A stretch of DNA of 8,822 nt from Candidatus Nomurabacteria bacterium (GTDB taxonomy: Bacteria; Patescibacteriota; Minisyncoccia; Phycocordibacterales; UBA1006), in assembly GCA_029882015.1 (NCBI GenBank), contig JAOULM010000028.1:1-8822 (forward strand), in the 5' to 3' direction. A program made the translations under genes and the position numbers. Numbering within the stretch: position 1 is the stretch's first letter; every line of letters starts with the position of its first letter. This document shows, one piece after another, positions 1 to 6,073 of the stretch. The notes below the pieces were generated by a model. It searched no databases. It had not been told where the DNA came from and was given only the letters and a program-made list of their open reading frames with translations.

Positions 1-279
1 GTTTCCTTCAATTTCTCCAAATCTAACGAAGAATGGGTTGAATTCTAATTTAACCTTCTTTACATCTTGCCCCCAAGCTGCTCGTGCATAATCCCAGGTT
101 TCCTCTGAAACTTGTTGCAAAGGGAACCTGAATTTTGATTCTGGCTTAAAATAAGCTGTATCAAAACCTAAAGGGTCTTTCATGAGAATATTACCATTCT
201 TACTTTTTAGAGTTTCAAAAATAAATCGACCCTCTTTTCTTCTGAGCCAAATAAATTTTCTTCTTGTTCTTGTCGTCAT
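1..279 (-). CDS. Hypothetical protein, N-terminal part, runs off the left edge
   Basis: An open frame reads from ATG at 277-279 to the window edge, 93 codons without a stop; the nearest in-frame stop upstream is at 298-300. The protein starts with a basic stretch (MTTRTRRKFIWLRRKEGRF) and continues with mixed, soluble-looking sequence rich in aromatic residues (LQQVSEETWDYARAAWG, then VKLEFNPFFVRFG). I see no signal peptide or membrane segment and do not recognise the family. It lies downstream of murJ on the same strand, but a near-consensus promoter in the 97-bp gap (345-373) suggests its own transcription. There is no Shine-Dalgarno; the bases before ATG are AT-rich (taataaa), as for the other genes here. 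The C-terminus is not visible, so the call is open; the long frame with a well-placed promoter is the main support. Confidence 0.6.
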   Translation of the reverse strand, partial: MTTRTRRKFIWLRRKEGRFIFETLKSKNGNILMKDPLGFDTAYFKPESKFRFPLQQVSEETWDYARAAWGQDVKKVKLEFNPFFVRFGEIEGN

Positions 280-344
280 TTTATTAAATTTTGGTGCCTA
301 CTATTTGCAATATGCTAGGAGTTCAGCTCTTCCTACTTATTACC

Positions 345-373
345 AGTATATCACTATTTCACTGTTTTGTCAA
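345..373 (-). promoter_or_regulatory. Sigma-70-type promoter with extended -10
   Basis: On the minus strand a perfect -35 TTGACA (368-373) is followed by a 17-bp spacer and -10 TATACT (345-350), with the extended -10 TGa just upstream. Predicted transcription start is near 338, leaving a leader of about 60 nt before the ATG at 279. The leader contains a weak hairpin around 316-335 (TAGGA...TCCTA). The -35 begins 3 bp beyond the murJ stop codon, so this promoter gives the downstream gene expression independent of leuS-murJ. Confidence 0.8.
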
Positions 374-376
374 GCT

Positions 377-2056
377 CTACAACGTCTTGCCTTCGCTGAC
401 GACGTCGACTTTTTTCCAGACTCTGGACCGAATTGCCCGTGAAATATTCTTGAGTTCCTGGTTTTTCATTAATTTCAGTAAAATAAGTGCGGTAAATATC
501 CCTATTCCACCAGCAAATATTGCCTGCGACAATAATCCGACAAATGTATTAATATCAAAAATATTATCAAAAACTCGCAACAATTGATATGTCACAACTC
601 CCATCGACAATGACGCAATCAATGTTTGCCAAAATGTCTTTGCAACCCCCATGTGTCCACCGCCCAAGAACTCGCGCTTGAATAACATCCACAAAACAAC
701 AAAGTTCAAAGATATCCCAACTGAAAATGCTAATGCTAACATCACGATACTGGTCCCAGGAATATTTTGAATACGTAACACTTGCTCTACCAATATTTGA
801 ATATTGGGAAAACTATTAAATAACCACAAAAACAAAAACCCAAAACCAACGGACCCAACAGCGCCGATGGCGTTTACCAGCAACGGACGTGAAGTTTTAC
901 CAGCAGCATAATATCCCCTGACCAATAAATGAATCATGCTTTGCGCAACGATCGATACAGCAAACATTGCCAATGTTGCAGCGGTCAAACGGGTATCATC
1001 CCAGGTAAATGCTCCTGCCCCCAATACGACACGAACAACATGGGCACGTAATACAATAAATAAAATAATAACAGGGGTGGACCAAAAAATAATCTGACGT
1101 GCTGGCTCGACGATATGCAACCGGAATGAATCCATATTTTTTTCGGTAAATGTTTTTACCAATGTTGGAAATGCAGCTTGGGAAAATGAGAGACCGATGA
1201 GTGCCAACGGTACGGATTGCAAAGTAAAGGCAAAACGATAAATCGTAACGGACCCCTCTTGAATTTTAGTAGCTAGCGCAAACATAACCAACAGAACAAT
1301 TTGCGAAAACGCCAATGTCAGGGTGCGTGGAAATGATACGCGAATGACTCCCCAGACCATCGGCCAATCCACAGGGAATTTAATACGCGGAACCATACCA
1401 TGTTTTTTAATCGCAGGAATCTGGACCGCCATATGCATAATCGCACCCAATACAACACCTAGCGCCAACCCCATCAAACCAATGAATGGATAAAATACTA
1501 CAGCACCGATGATTATTCCCAGACCGTACAAAACCGGAGACAGTGCAAATGCAATAAATTTTCTATATGCTTGTGTGATTGTTCCAAACAAGTTAGAGAT
1601 CCCCAGAAAAATCGGAGACAGCAACATGACGCGACTGACGGCGACTAGTTTTGCCAAAGCTCCGGCATCAAACCCAGGAGCAATCAACGGAGCCAGAATC
1701 GGCATCAAAATTAATGTAATCCCAGAGATAATAATCATCAAAATAAAAAAAGCAGAATAAACATTGTTGATAAATTTTCTAGCCTGTTCTGAGCTCTTGT
1801 CTAGTCGTTCAACAAAAAATGGAATCAGAACTGCCACAGACACCAACGACGCAGCAACAGCAAAAATTAAATCCGGAACACGAAACGCAGTGTTATAAAT
1901 ATCCAATTCGATTCCAACACCAATCTGACTGGCAAATATTCGGTCACGAACCAACCCCAAAACCTGAGAAAGTAAAGTAAACAAACCCAACAACAGAGCT
2001 GCTTGGTTTATATTGTTTACTTCGCTATGGAATAATTTAACCAGTTTTTTAACCAT
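377..2056 (-). CDS. murJ: MurJ/MviN-family lipid II flippase (MOP superfamily)
   Basis: A 559-aa polytopic membrane protein with about 14 hydrophobic segments; E. coli MurJ has 511 aa. The family moves lipid-linked peptidoglycan precursor across the cytoplasmic membrane. The N-terminal hallmark is present: SQVLGLVRD at 30-38, then D52 and the FRVPDL segment at 58-63. Further family segments are SPIFLGISNLFGTITQAY (147-164), QSVPLALIGLSFSQAAFP (280-297), VVLGAGAFTWDD (343-354) and LLVRGYYAAGKTSRPLLVN (377-395). By ungapped alignment from memory, three arginines important in E. coli MurJ (R18, R52, R270) are Q31, F65 and T278 here, while R24 and D39 are kept as R37 and D52. The ATG at 2056 lies 9 bp after the leuS stop, implying one transcript; the stop is TAG. 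The family is clear; the exact substrate is inferred. Confidence 0.93.
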   Translation of the reverse strand: MVKKLVKLFHSEVNNINQAALLLGLFTLLSQVLGLVRDRIFASQIGVGIELDIYNTAFRVPDLIFAVAASLVSVAVLIPFFVERLDKSSEQARKFINNVYSAFFILMIIISGITLILMPILAPLIAPGFDAGALAKLVAVSRVMLLSPIFLGISNLFGTITQAYRKFIAFALSPVLYGLGIIIGAVVFYPFIGLMGLALGVVLGAIMHMAVQIPAIKKHGMVPRIKFPVDWPMVWGVIRVSFPRTLTLAFSQIVLLVMFALATKIQEGSVTIYRFAFTLQSVPLALIGLSFSQAAFPTLVKTFTEKNMDSFRLHIVEPARQIIFWSTPVIILFIVLRAHVVRVVLGAGAFTWDDTRLTAATLAMFAVSIVAQSMIHLLVRGYYAAGKTSRPLLVNAIGAVGSVGFGFLFLWLFNSFPNIQILVEQVLRIQNIPGTSIVMLALAFSVGISLNFVVLWMLFKREFLGGGHMGVAKTFWQTLIASLSMGVVTYQLLRVFDNIFDINTFVGLLSQAIFAGGIGIFTALILLKLMKNQELKNISRAIRSRVWKKVDVVSEGKTL

Positions 2057-2065
2057 CGCTTCTTA

Positions 2066-5000
2066 TTATATAACAATGCTGATAAATTTCCCTTGTTTAT
2101 AGATGAATTTCTTGATTTTGGCACTATCCAGCCATTTTTGGATGTCTGACATTGCCATGACTTTTTCGCGTACTGAATCCTCGGATTCGTCTGATGCGAT
2201 TTCGATTTCTCCGCGGACCTTGCCGTTGATTTGAATTCCGATGGTGACCACGTCATCTTGAATCAGTGATTCATCATATTCTGGCCACGATTCCAGGTGG
2301 ATCGAAGATTTGTACCCCAACGTCTCGCGCCAGATTTCCTCGGTCATATGCGGAGCGAACGGAGCCAGAATTTTTAAGAATAGTTCAAAGTCTTTTTGCG
2401 AAAGATACGCTGTTGTTTCCTCAGAAGACTCCCCCACAGACTCATTCCAGCTTTTATAAAATGAATTTAAAAATGACATAAGATGAGAAACAGCAGTGTT
2501 TGTTTTTAGCTTCTCTAAATCATCACCAACTTTTTTAATAGTTTTGTGTAGTTTTTTCTCGAGCTCTTGGCTACTGAGATTAGAATTATCTACCCAATGT
2601 TTCTGCCTTCCATCCGCAAAGCTCCACACCTTCTCCAAAAACTTCCTAACTCCAACCAATGCATCGTAGCTCCATTTATAGTGATTAACCTCGTTATACG
2701 GACCAATAAATGCCAAATACGTACGCACGCTGTCCGCACCAACGCGTTCCACCTGTTCGTCGGGATCAACGGTATTCCCCCACCTCTTTGACATTTTACG
2801 TCCATCTTCGGCCAAAATCATACTACGATTCATTCGTTTTTTATATGGTTCATTTCCAGAAACCAATTTCAAGTCAGATAATGCTTTGTAGAAAAATCGT
2901 GAATACAACAAGTGCATGGTTGTGTGCTCGGCTCCACCAGAATAAAAATCAATCGGCATCCATTGACTCTGTTTGTTCATTGATGCAAATTCAGAATCAT
3001 TTTGTGAATCCAAATATCGCAAGAAATACCATGATGAGTCTACGAATGTATCCATGGTGTCTACCTCGGGGGTCCAACCGACACCGAAAATATCCTCGGT
3101 TCGTTTTTTCAATTCTGCGCTACGTGCCAACGGCGCTGTTCCATCTGGTTTAAAATCGACGTCGGTTGGCAATGTCCACGGCAGATGTTCATCAGGGACA
3201 ACCTTGACCCCAGGAGTAATTCGTTTAACTTCCCAAGCAATAATTCCATTTTTTTCAATCCGCTCAATATAGTCATCAGAATATTGCGCATATCCATTAC
3301 GAAGCTCTTCCATAGTTTCAGGAATTGGACGTGGAGCATAGCATTTTTCAAGGATTTTTTTATCTTCAAAATACTCTTTGAAGTTTTTAAACTTCCACTG
3401 ATTAATAACCGAGAAAAACATTTCTTCATTTGTTTTCTTGTTAATGGCTTTGATAACATCGCCATTTTTAACATCACCAAAATAACGCTCTGATTCCTCT
3501 GGATTCAAAGCTCTGGTTTCCACTGTTTTGCTTCCATTAGCAAGACGATTCCAAGTTTCTTGTTCGTAAAAATTAATGTGCGTTGCTGATTGCTCTATTT
3601 CTTCTTTTTCTTGGTTGTTGTACACAATCGGAATTGGGCAACCCCAATATCGCTGACGACTAATTCCCCAGTCACGAATTTTGTATGTTGTTTTCATTTC
3701 ACCACCAACATGTTTAGTAATTGCAGCTTTCGCTTCTTCGCTGGTAAGGTCGTTGAATTTATCAGAATTAACAAGCTGGCCATACTCTGTCATCGCGGTT
3801 GTTCCATTTAGATATTGTTCAGCTAACCAACGATGATGAGGCCATGTAATAGTATCTAGTAACTTCTCTTTAGGGACTTTGATTAATTTATGATATCCCT
3901 TTTCAATTTCTGATTCTATCTGGGTTTCTGAATTTAAAATAATTTCAAAAGCAGGTCCTACGGTGCGATGATTACGTTTTGATGTATGGCGAAATGCCCA
4001 ACATGCTACCTGATTCGTTGGTTTTTCATTTACAGTCAGTTCAGTGAATCCGACCTCTTCTTCAACTTCGCGTTTTACAGCAGTAACTAAGTCTTCTCCT
4101 TCGTCAACTCCCCCACCAACAAAGTGAACATGACCAGGTCCTTCGTCAATAAGATAATAATTTCCATTGTTGTCATGAATAATAGCATCAACAGTATTGC
4201 GATATGCGACTTCCGCTCCCGGCTGTTCTGCATATTGCCCTTCGAGTATAAAATGTTTTGCAATAACCTCTTTTATTGGCAATTCAAACTTCTTTGCAAA
4301 CTCAAAATCACGTTCATCGTGGGCTGGTACAGCCATAACAGCTCCGGTTCCATATCCCGCCAAAACATAATCAGCAATCCAGACAGGAACTGTTTCGCCA
4401 TTTGCTGGATTTGTTGCTGTGATTCCCTGCAATACTACTCCTGTTTTTTCTTTGTCTTGTTGCCGCTGGAGATCGCTTTTCTTTTTGACGATATTTATAT
4501 AATCTTCGGCTTCGGTCCGGTTTTCTATCGTGTCTAGCAATTTTTTTGTCAGATCATGTTCTGGTGCCAATACGACATACGTAACCCCAAACAACGTATC
4601 AGGACGTGTGGTGAACACCTTGATCAAAGCGTCCTGCTCCCCTGCCTGAGGGGAGCTGTCGACGTCAGGAGACTGAGGGGAGGGAGTGATATTCAATTCA
4701 AAAGTTATTTCTGCTCCCTCGGACCTTCCTATCCATTCGCGCTGCGCCTGTTTAATAGATTCTGGCCAATCCAAATCGTCCAAATCATCAACCAATCGGT
4801 CAGCATAGTCTGTGATCTTGAACGCCCATTCTTCTAATTCACGTTTTTCAACTACGGCGCCAGATCGCTCGGCAGTTCCATCTGCCAACACTTGTTCGTT
4901 TGCCAATACCGTCTGATCAACGGGGTCCCAGTTCACCATAGATTTTTTCTTGCCTACCATCCCGGCGTTAAACATCTGCAAGAACAACCACTGCGTCCAT

Positions 5001-5413
5001 TTATAATATTCTGGGTCGCTGGTGATTACCTCGCGATTCCAATCAAACATCGCCCCCATTGTTTTCAACTGGCTTCGCATGGTATCAATATTTTTATAAG
5101 TCCATTCACGTGGATCCAAGTCATTTTTTATAGCTGCGTTTTCTGCAGGCAAACCAAATGAATCAAAACCAAACGGAAACAATACATTGAACCCATTCAT
5201 GCGTTTATACCTGGCAAACATATCCGGCACTGCAAACGCGTACCAGTGCCCCACATGCAGATTTCCTGATGGATAGGCAAATTCCACCAATGTATAAAAA
5301 TTATCTTTTTTAGAGTCAGAATCTGCTGTTTTATAAATCTCCTCGGATTCCCAAGTTTTCTGCCATTTTTTTTCTATTTCTTTGTGGTTATATTTTTCCA
5401 TATTTTTTGTCAT
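2066..5413 (-). CDS. leuS: Leucyl-tRNA synthetase with inserted Nudix and ASCH domains
   Basis: This cytoplasmic class Ia synthetase charges tRNA-Leu. It is 1115 aa against about 860 in E. coli. In order: HVGH signature at 53-56; CP1 editing domain about 230-545 with TTRPDT (268-273) and GTGAVMAVPAHDERD (355-369), so the threonine-rich loop and editing aspartate are kept; a Nudix domain about 385-540; DWGISRQRYWG (581-591); an ASCH-like domain about 611-732; catalytic core resuming at VVPDEHLPW (738-746); KMSKR at 873-877; anticodon-binding helices about 920-1035; and a C-terminal domain with VQING-like IQINGKVRG (1060-1068). MILAEDGRKMSKR runs straight on, so the usual leucine-specific insertion before KMSKS is missing. 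Residues 243-260 come from a palindromic repeat. Numbering is from the ATG at 5413, which lies inside another repeat. The ATG at 5401 (MEKYNHKEIEKKW) is the typical LeuRS beginning and the likelier start. murJ follows after 9 bp. Confidence 0.97.
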   Translation of the reverse strand: MTKNMEKYNHKEIEKKWQKTWESEEIYKTADSDSKKDNFYTLVEFAYPSGNLHVGHWYAFAVPDMFARYKRMNGFNVLFPFGFDSFGLPAENAAIKNDLDPREWTYKNIDTMRSQLKTMGAMFDWNREVITSDPEYYKWTQWLFLQMFNAGMVGKKKSMVNWDPVDQTVLANEQVLADGTAERSGAVVEKRELEEWAFKITDYADRLVDDLDDLDWPESIKQAQREWIGRSEGAEITFELNITPSPQSPDVDSSPQAGEQDALIKVFTTRPDTLFGVTYVVLAPEHDLTKKLLDTIENRTEAEDYINIVKKKSDLQRQQDKEKTGVVLQGITATNPANGETVPVWIADYVLAGYGTGAVMAVPAHDERDFEFAKKFELPIKEVIAKHFILEGQYAEQPGAEVAYRNTVDAIIHDNNGNYYLIDEGPGHVHFVGGGVDEGEDLVTAVKREVEEEVGFTELTVNEKPTNQVACWAFRHTSKRNHRTVGPAFEIILNSETQIESEIEKGYHKLIKVPKEKLLDTITWPHHRWLAEQYLNGTTAMTEYGQLVNSDKFNDLTSEEAKAAITKHVGGEMKTTYKIRDWGISRQRYWGCPIPIVYNNQEKEEIEQSATHINFYEQETWNRLANGSKTVETRALNPEESERYFGDVKNGDVIKAINKKTNEEMFFSVINQWKFKNFKEYFEDKKILEKCYAPRPIPETMEELRNGYAQYSDDYIERIEKNGIIAWEVKRITPGVKVVPDEHLPWTLPTDVDFKPDGTAPLARSAELKKRTEDIFGVGWTPEVDTMDTFVDSSWYFLRYLDSQNDSEFASMNKQSQWMPIDFYSGGAEHTTMHLLYSRFFYKALSDLKLVSGNEPYKKRMNRSMILAEDGRKMSKRWGNTVDPDEQVERVGADSVRTYLAFIGPYNEVNHYKWSYDALVGVRKFLEKVWSFADGRQKHWVDNSNLSSQELEKKLHKTIKKVGDDLEKLKTNTAVSHLMSFLNSFYKSWNESVGESSEETTAYLSQKDFELFLKILAPFAPHMTEEIWRETLGYKSSIHLESWPEYDESLIQDDVVTIGIQINGKVRGEIEIASDESEDSVREKVMAMSDIQKWLDSAKIKKFIYKQGKFISIVI
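3218..3583 (-). other. ASCH (PUA-like) domain inserted in LeuRS
   Basis: This encodes about residues 611-732 of the LeuRS. The ASCH signature GxKxxExR is complete: G627, K629, E632, R634 (NGSKTVETR). It is followed by the usual GD (GDVIKAIN, 651-658) and a closing strand GIIAWEVKRI (723-732). It lies between PIPIVY (593-598) and KVVPDEHLP (737-745), where many bacterial LeuRS have a short CxxC zinc knuckle and E. coli a short hairpin. No CxxC remains. ASCH domains share the PUA-like fold and are thought to bind RNA; one, E. coli YqfB, is an N4-acetylcytidine amidohydrolase. The domain call rests on the motif and local pattern; its role here is unknown. Confidence 0.75.
3794..4261 (-). other. 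Nudix hydrolase domain inserted in LeuRS editing region
   Basis: This encodes about residues 385-540 of the LeuRS. The Nudix box at 434-456 (bases 4046-4114) matches the GX5EX7REUXEEXGU pattern at every position: G434, E440, R448, E449, V450, E452, E453, G455, F456. All metal-binding glutamates are therefore present. The domain opens with AYRNTVDAIIHDNNGNYYL (403-421) and ends before AEQYLNGTTAM (531-541). It replaces a short linker that in E. coli LeuRS joins the last helix of the editing domain to the strand leading back to the catalytic core (KGVLFNSG there, YGQLVNSD here). Nudix enzymes hydrolyse nucleoside diphosphates linked to another group. The substrate cannot be read from the sequence. 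Confidence 0.92.
4636..4685 (-). repeat. GC-rich palindromic element inside leuS
   Basis: Arms GCTCCCCT and AGGGGAGC (4636-4643 and 4649-4656) form an 8-bp stem with a 5-base loop. A third copy of AGGGGAG lies at 4676-4682 and can pair alternatively with the left arm; between them are GTCGAC, GACGTC and a CCTGA/TCAGG pair. The stretch is G+C-rich against an AT-leaning background. It is read in frame as TPSPQSPDVDSSPQAGEQ (residues 243-260), a low-complexity loop with no counterpart in LeuRS at this point between ITFEL and LIKVFTTRPDT. It looks like a REP-type element tolerated in a surface loop. Confidence 0.7.
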
Positions 5414-5484
5414 CCTGAACTTGATTCAGGATCTCGTTGTTTCTGTCATTCAATCTTAGATTCTGAAATAAATTCAGAATGACA
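5408..5484. repeat. Paired palindromic repeat upstream of leuS
   Basis: There are two related hairpins. The first, ATCCTGAA cttga TTCAGGAT (5412-5432), is an 8-bp perfect stem. The second, ATTCTGAA ataaa TTCAGAAT (5460-5480), is also an 8-bp perfect stem. The unit ends are inverted: tgtcat at 5408-5413 and again at 5444-5449, and atgaca at 5479-5484. The pattern resembles the dispersed gtcat-cctgaa-type palindromes known from many bacterial genomes. A further 6-bp hairpin (ACAGAG/CTCTGT, 5482-5500) directly abuts it. The outer ATG of leuS (5411-5413) lies inside the first hairpin. Confidence 0.8.
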
Positions 5485-5500
5485 GAGCGCAACACTCTGT

Positions 5501-5506
5501 ATCATA
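5501..5506 (-). promoter_or_regulatory. Possible -10 element for leuS-murJ
   Basis: The minus strand reads TATGAT here, one mismatch from TATAAT. No good -35 is found 16-18 bp upstream; that position falls in the T-run of the preceding terminator. If used, transcription would start near 5494 and the leader would carry the three hairpins at 5412-5500 before the leuS start. It is the best candidate in the gap, but weak. Confidence 0.3.
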
Positions 5507-5522
5507 ACCGAAAACAGCTAAT

Positions 5523-5555
5523 AAAAAAAGCCCAGTGGTAATTACCACTGGGCTT
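5523..5555 (-). terminator. Rho-independent terminator of the 152-aa gene
   Basis: A perfect 28-bp palindrome (5528-5555; arm AAGCCCAGTGGTAA) is followed on the minus strand by seven T (plus-strand A at 5523-5529). It starts 4 bp after the TAG stop at 5560-5562. It separates the upstream gene from leuS. On the plus strand no T-run follows, so it acts in the minus direction. Confidence 0.92.
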
Positions 5556-5559
5556 GTGT

Positions 5560-6018
5560 CTATTTAAATTTAGAAAGAAATTCTAAATTTTCCTTAGTCA
5601 CAGTATATTTAGATACAAGATTAATAATATCTTGATCAAAATGATGAATCGATGCCGAGAATACAATCTGAGATTTTAGTCCAAGCCCTAATCCTGGCAC
5701 TTTGCGATAATAAATCCCAAGCTTATTCGCTGATAACGCAGAAACAAAATCCTGTTTAAATCCATCAATAGTTTCTAACACTATTTTTATCTCATTAATT
5801 TCCATAGGTCTTTTTTCCTTGTCATATGTTGTTTTATACTCTTCATCTACCATTTCTCCAACATATTCTGGATATTCTCCATTTTTATCTCTTACTAGCC
5901 CAGCATAACTGTGAAGAGGTGCTTTGCGAGTATGTACTTTTCTACCTTCGATGAGATCTTCAAGCTTTCCAAGAAATTTTATTACATCTTCTTTAGATTT
6001 TAAAAATAAGTTTTCCAT
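5560..6018 (-). CDS. Hypothetical protein, 152 aa, family not recognised
   Basis: This is a complete frame from ATG at 6016-6018 to TAG at 5560-5562, followed after 4 bp by a strong terminator, so it is a single-gene transcript. The protein is soluble-looking with no signal peptide or membrane segment. It starts with a charged helical stretch (MENLFLKSKEDVIKFLGKL), has a central acidic part (EYPEYVGEMVDEEYKTTYD, 48-66), then a likely alternating strand/helix region (EINEIKIVLETIDGFKQDF, 73-91) and a glycine-leucine run PGLGLGLK (107-114). No catalytic motif is apparent. It is divergent from rel across 55 bp and has no Shine-Dalgarno (caattcaattATG). The own terminator, the full-length frame and the lack of a better frame on either strand support it as a gene. 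I assign no function. Confidence 0.78.
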   Translation of the reverse strand: MENLFLKSKEDVIKFLGKLEDLIEGRKVHTRKAPLHSYAGLVRDKNGEYPEYVGEMVDEEYKTTYDKEKRPMEINEIKIVLETIDGFKQDFVSALSANKLGIYYRKVPGLGLGLKSQIVFSASIHHFDQDIINLVSKYTVTKENLEFLSKFK

Positions 6019-6037
6019 AATTGAATTGTTTTTCTTT

Positions 6038-6066
6038 ACTTTACAATAAACCTAAAACATTTACAA
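6038..6066 (-). promoter_or_regulatory. Weak promoter candidate for the 152-aa gene
   Basis: The minus strand has -35-like TTGTAA (6061-6066), a 17-bp spacer and -10-like TAAAGT (6038-6043). Both elements deviate from consensus, but the spacing and the position 20 bp before the ATG at 6018 fit. It overlaps the rel promoter on the other strand, so the two divergent genes may compete for polymerase. Confidence 0.35.
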
Positions 6067-6067
6067 T
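6040..6067 (+). promoter_or_regulatory. Promoter of rel, placed for a leaderless mRNA
   Basis: -35 TTTACA (6040-6045), a 16-bp spacer and -10 TACAAT (6062-6067) each differ from consensus by one base. Transcription would start about 7 bases downstream, at or next to the ATG at 6074, leaving almost no leader. A 9-bp direct repeat, tttacaata, occurs at 6040-6048 and 6060-6068, exactly 20 bp apart, covering both promoter elements. Confidence 0.6.
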
Positions 6068-6073
6068 AGACCA

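Noticed and set aside
182..587. Two plus-strand frames of 86 and 98 codons over the murJ end and the gap beside it
   Set aside because: They overlap murJ and the minus-strand partial gene and its promoter, and have no family resemblance.
2710..3153. 147-codon open frame on the plus strand opposite leuS
   Set aside because: It lies wholly within leuS, has an unnatural composition (Cys, His, Arg, Ser rich) and no start context; it is a shadow of the real gene.
3218..4261. LeuRS plus separate Nudix and ASCH genes joined by assembly error
   Set aside because: One uninterrupted frame crosses both domains, and conserved LeuRS sequence lies between and on both sides of them, so they are true insertions.
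4124..4537. 137-codon open frame on the plus strand opposite the LeuRS editing and Nudix region
   Set aside because: It is antisense to a conserved domain, rich in Cys, Ile and Phe without family features; a shadow frame.
2066..5413. UGA recoded as glycine, as in some CPR lineages
   Set aside because: All main genes are full length in the standard code with no in-frame TGA, and glycines in conserved motifs use GGN codons. None of the five stops is TGA, but five is too few to mean anything.
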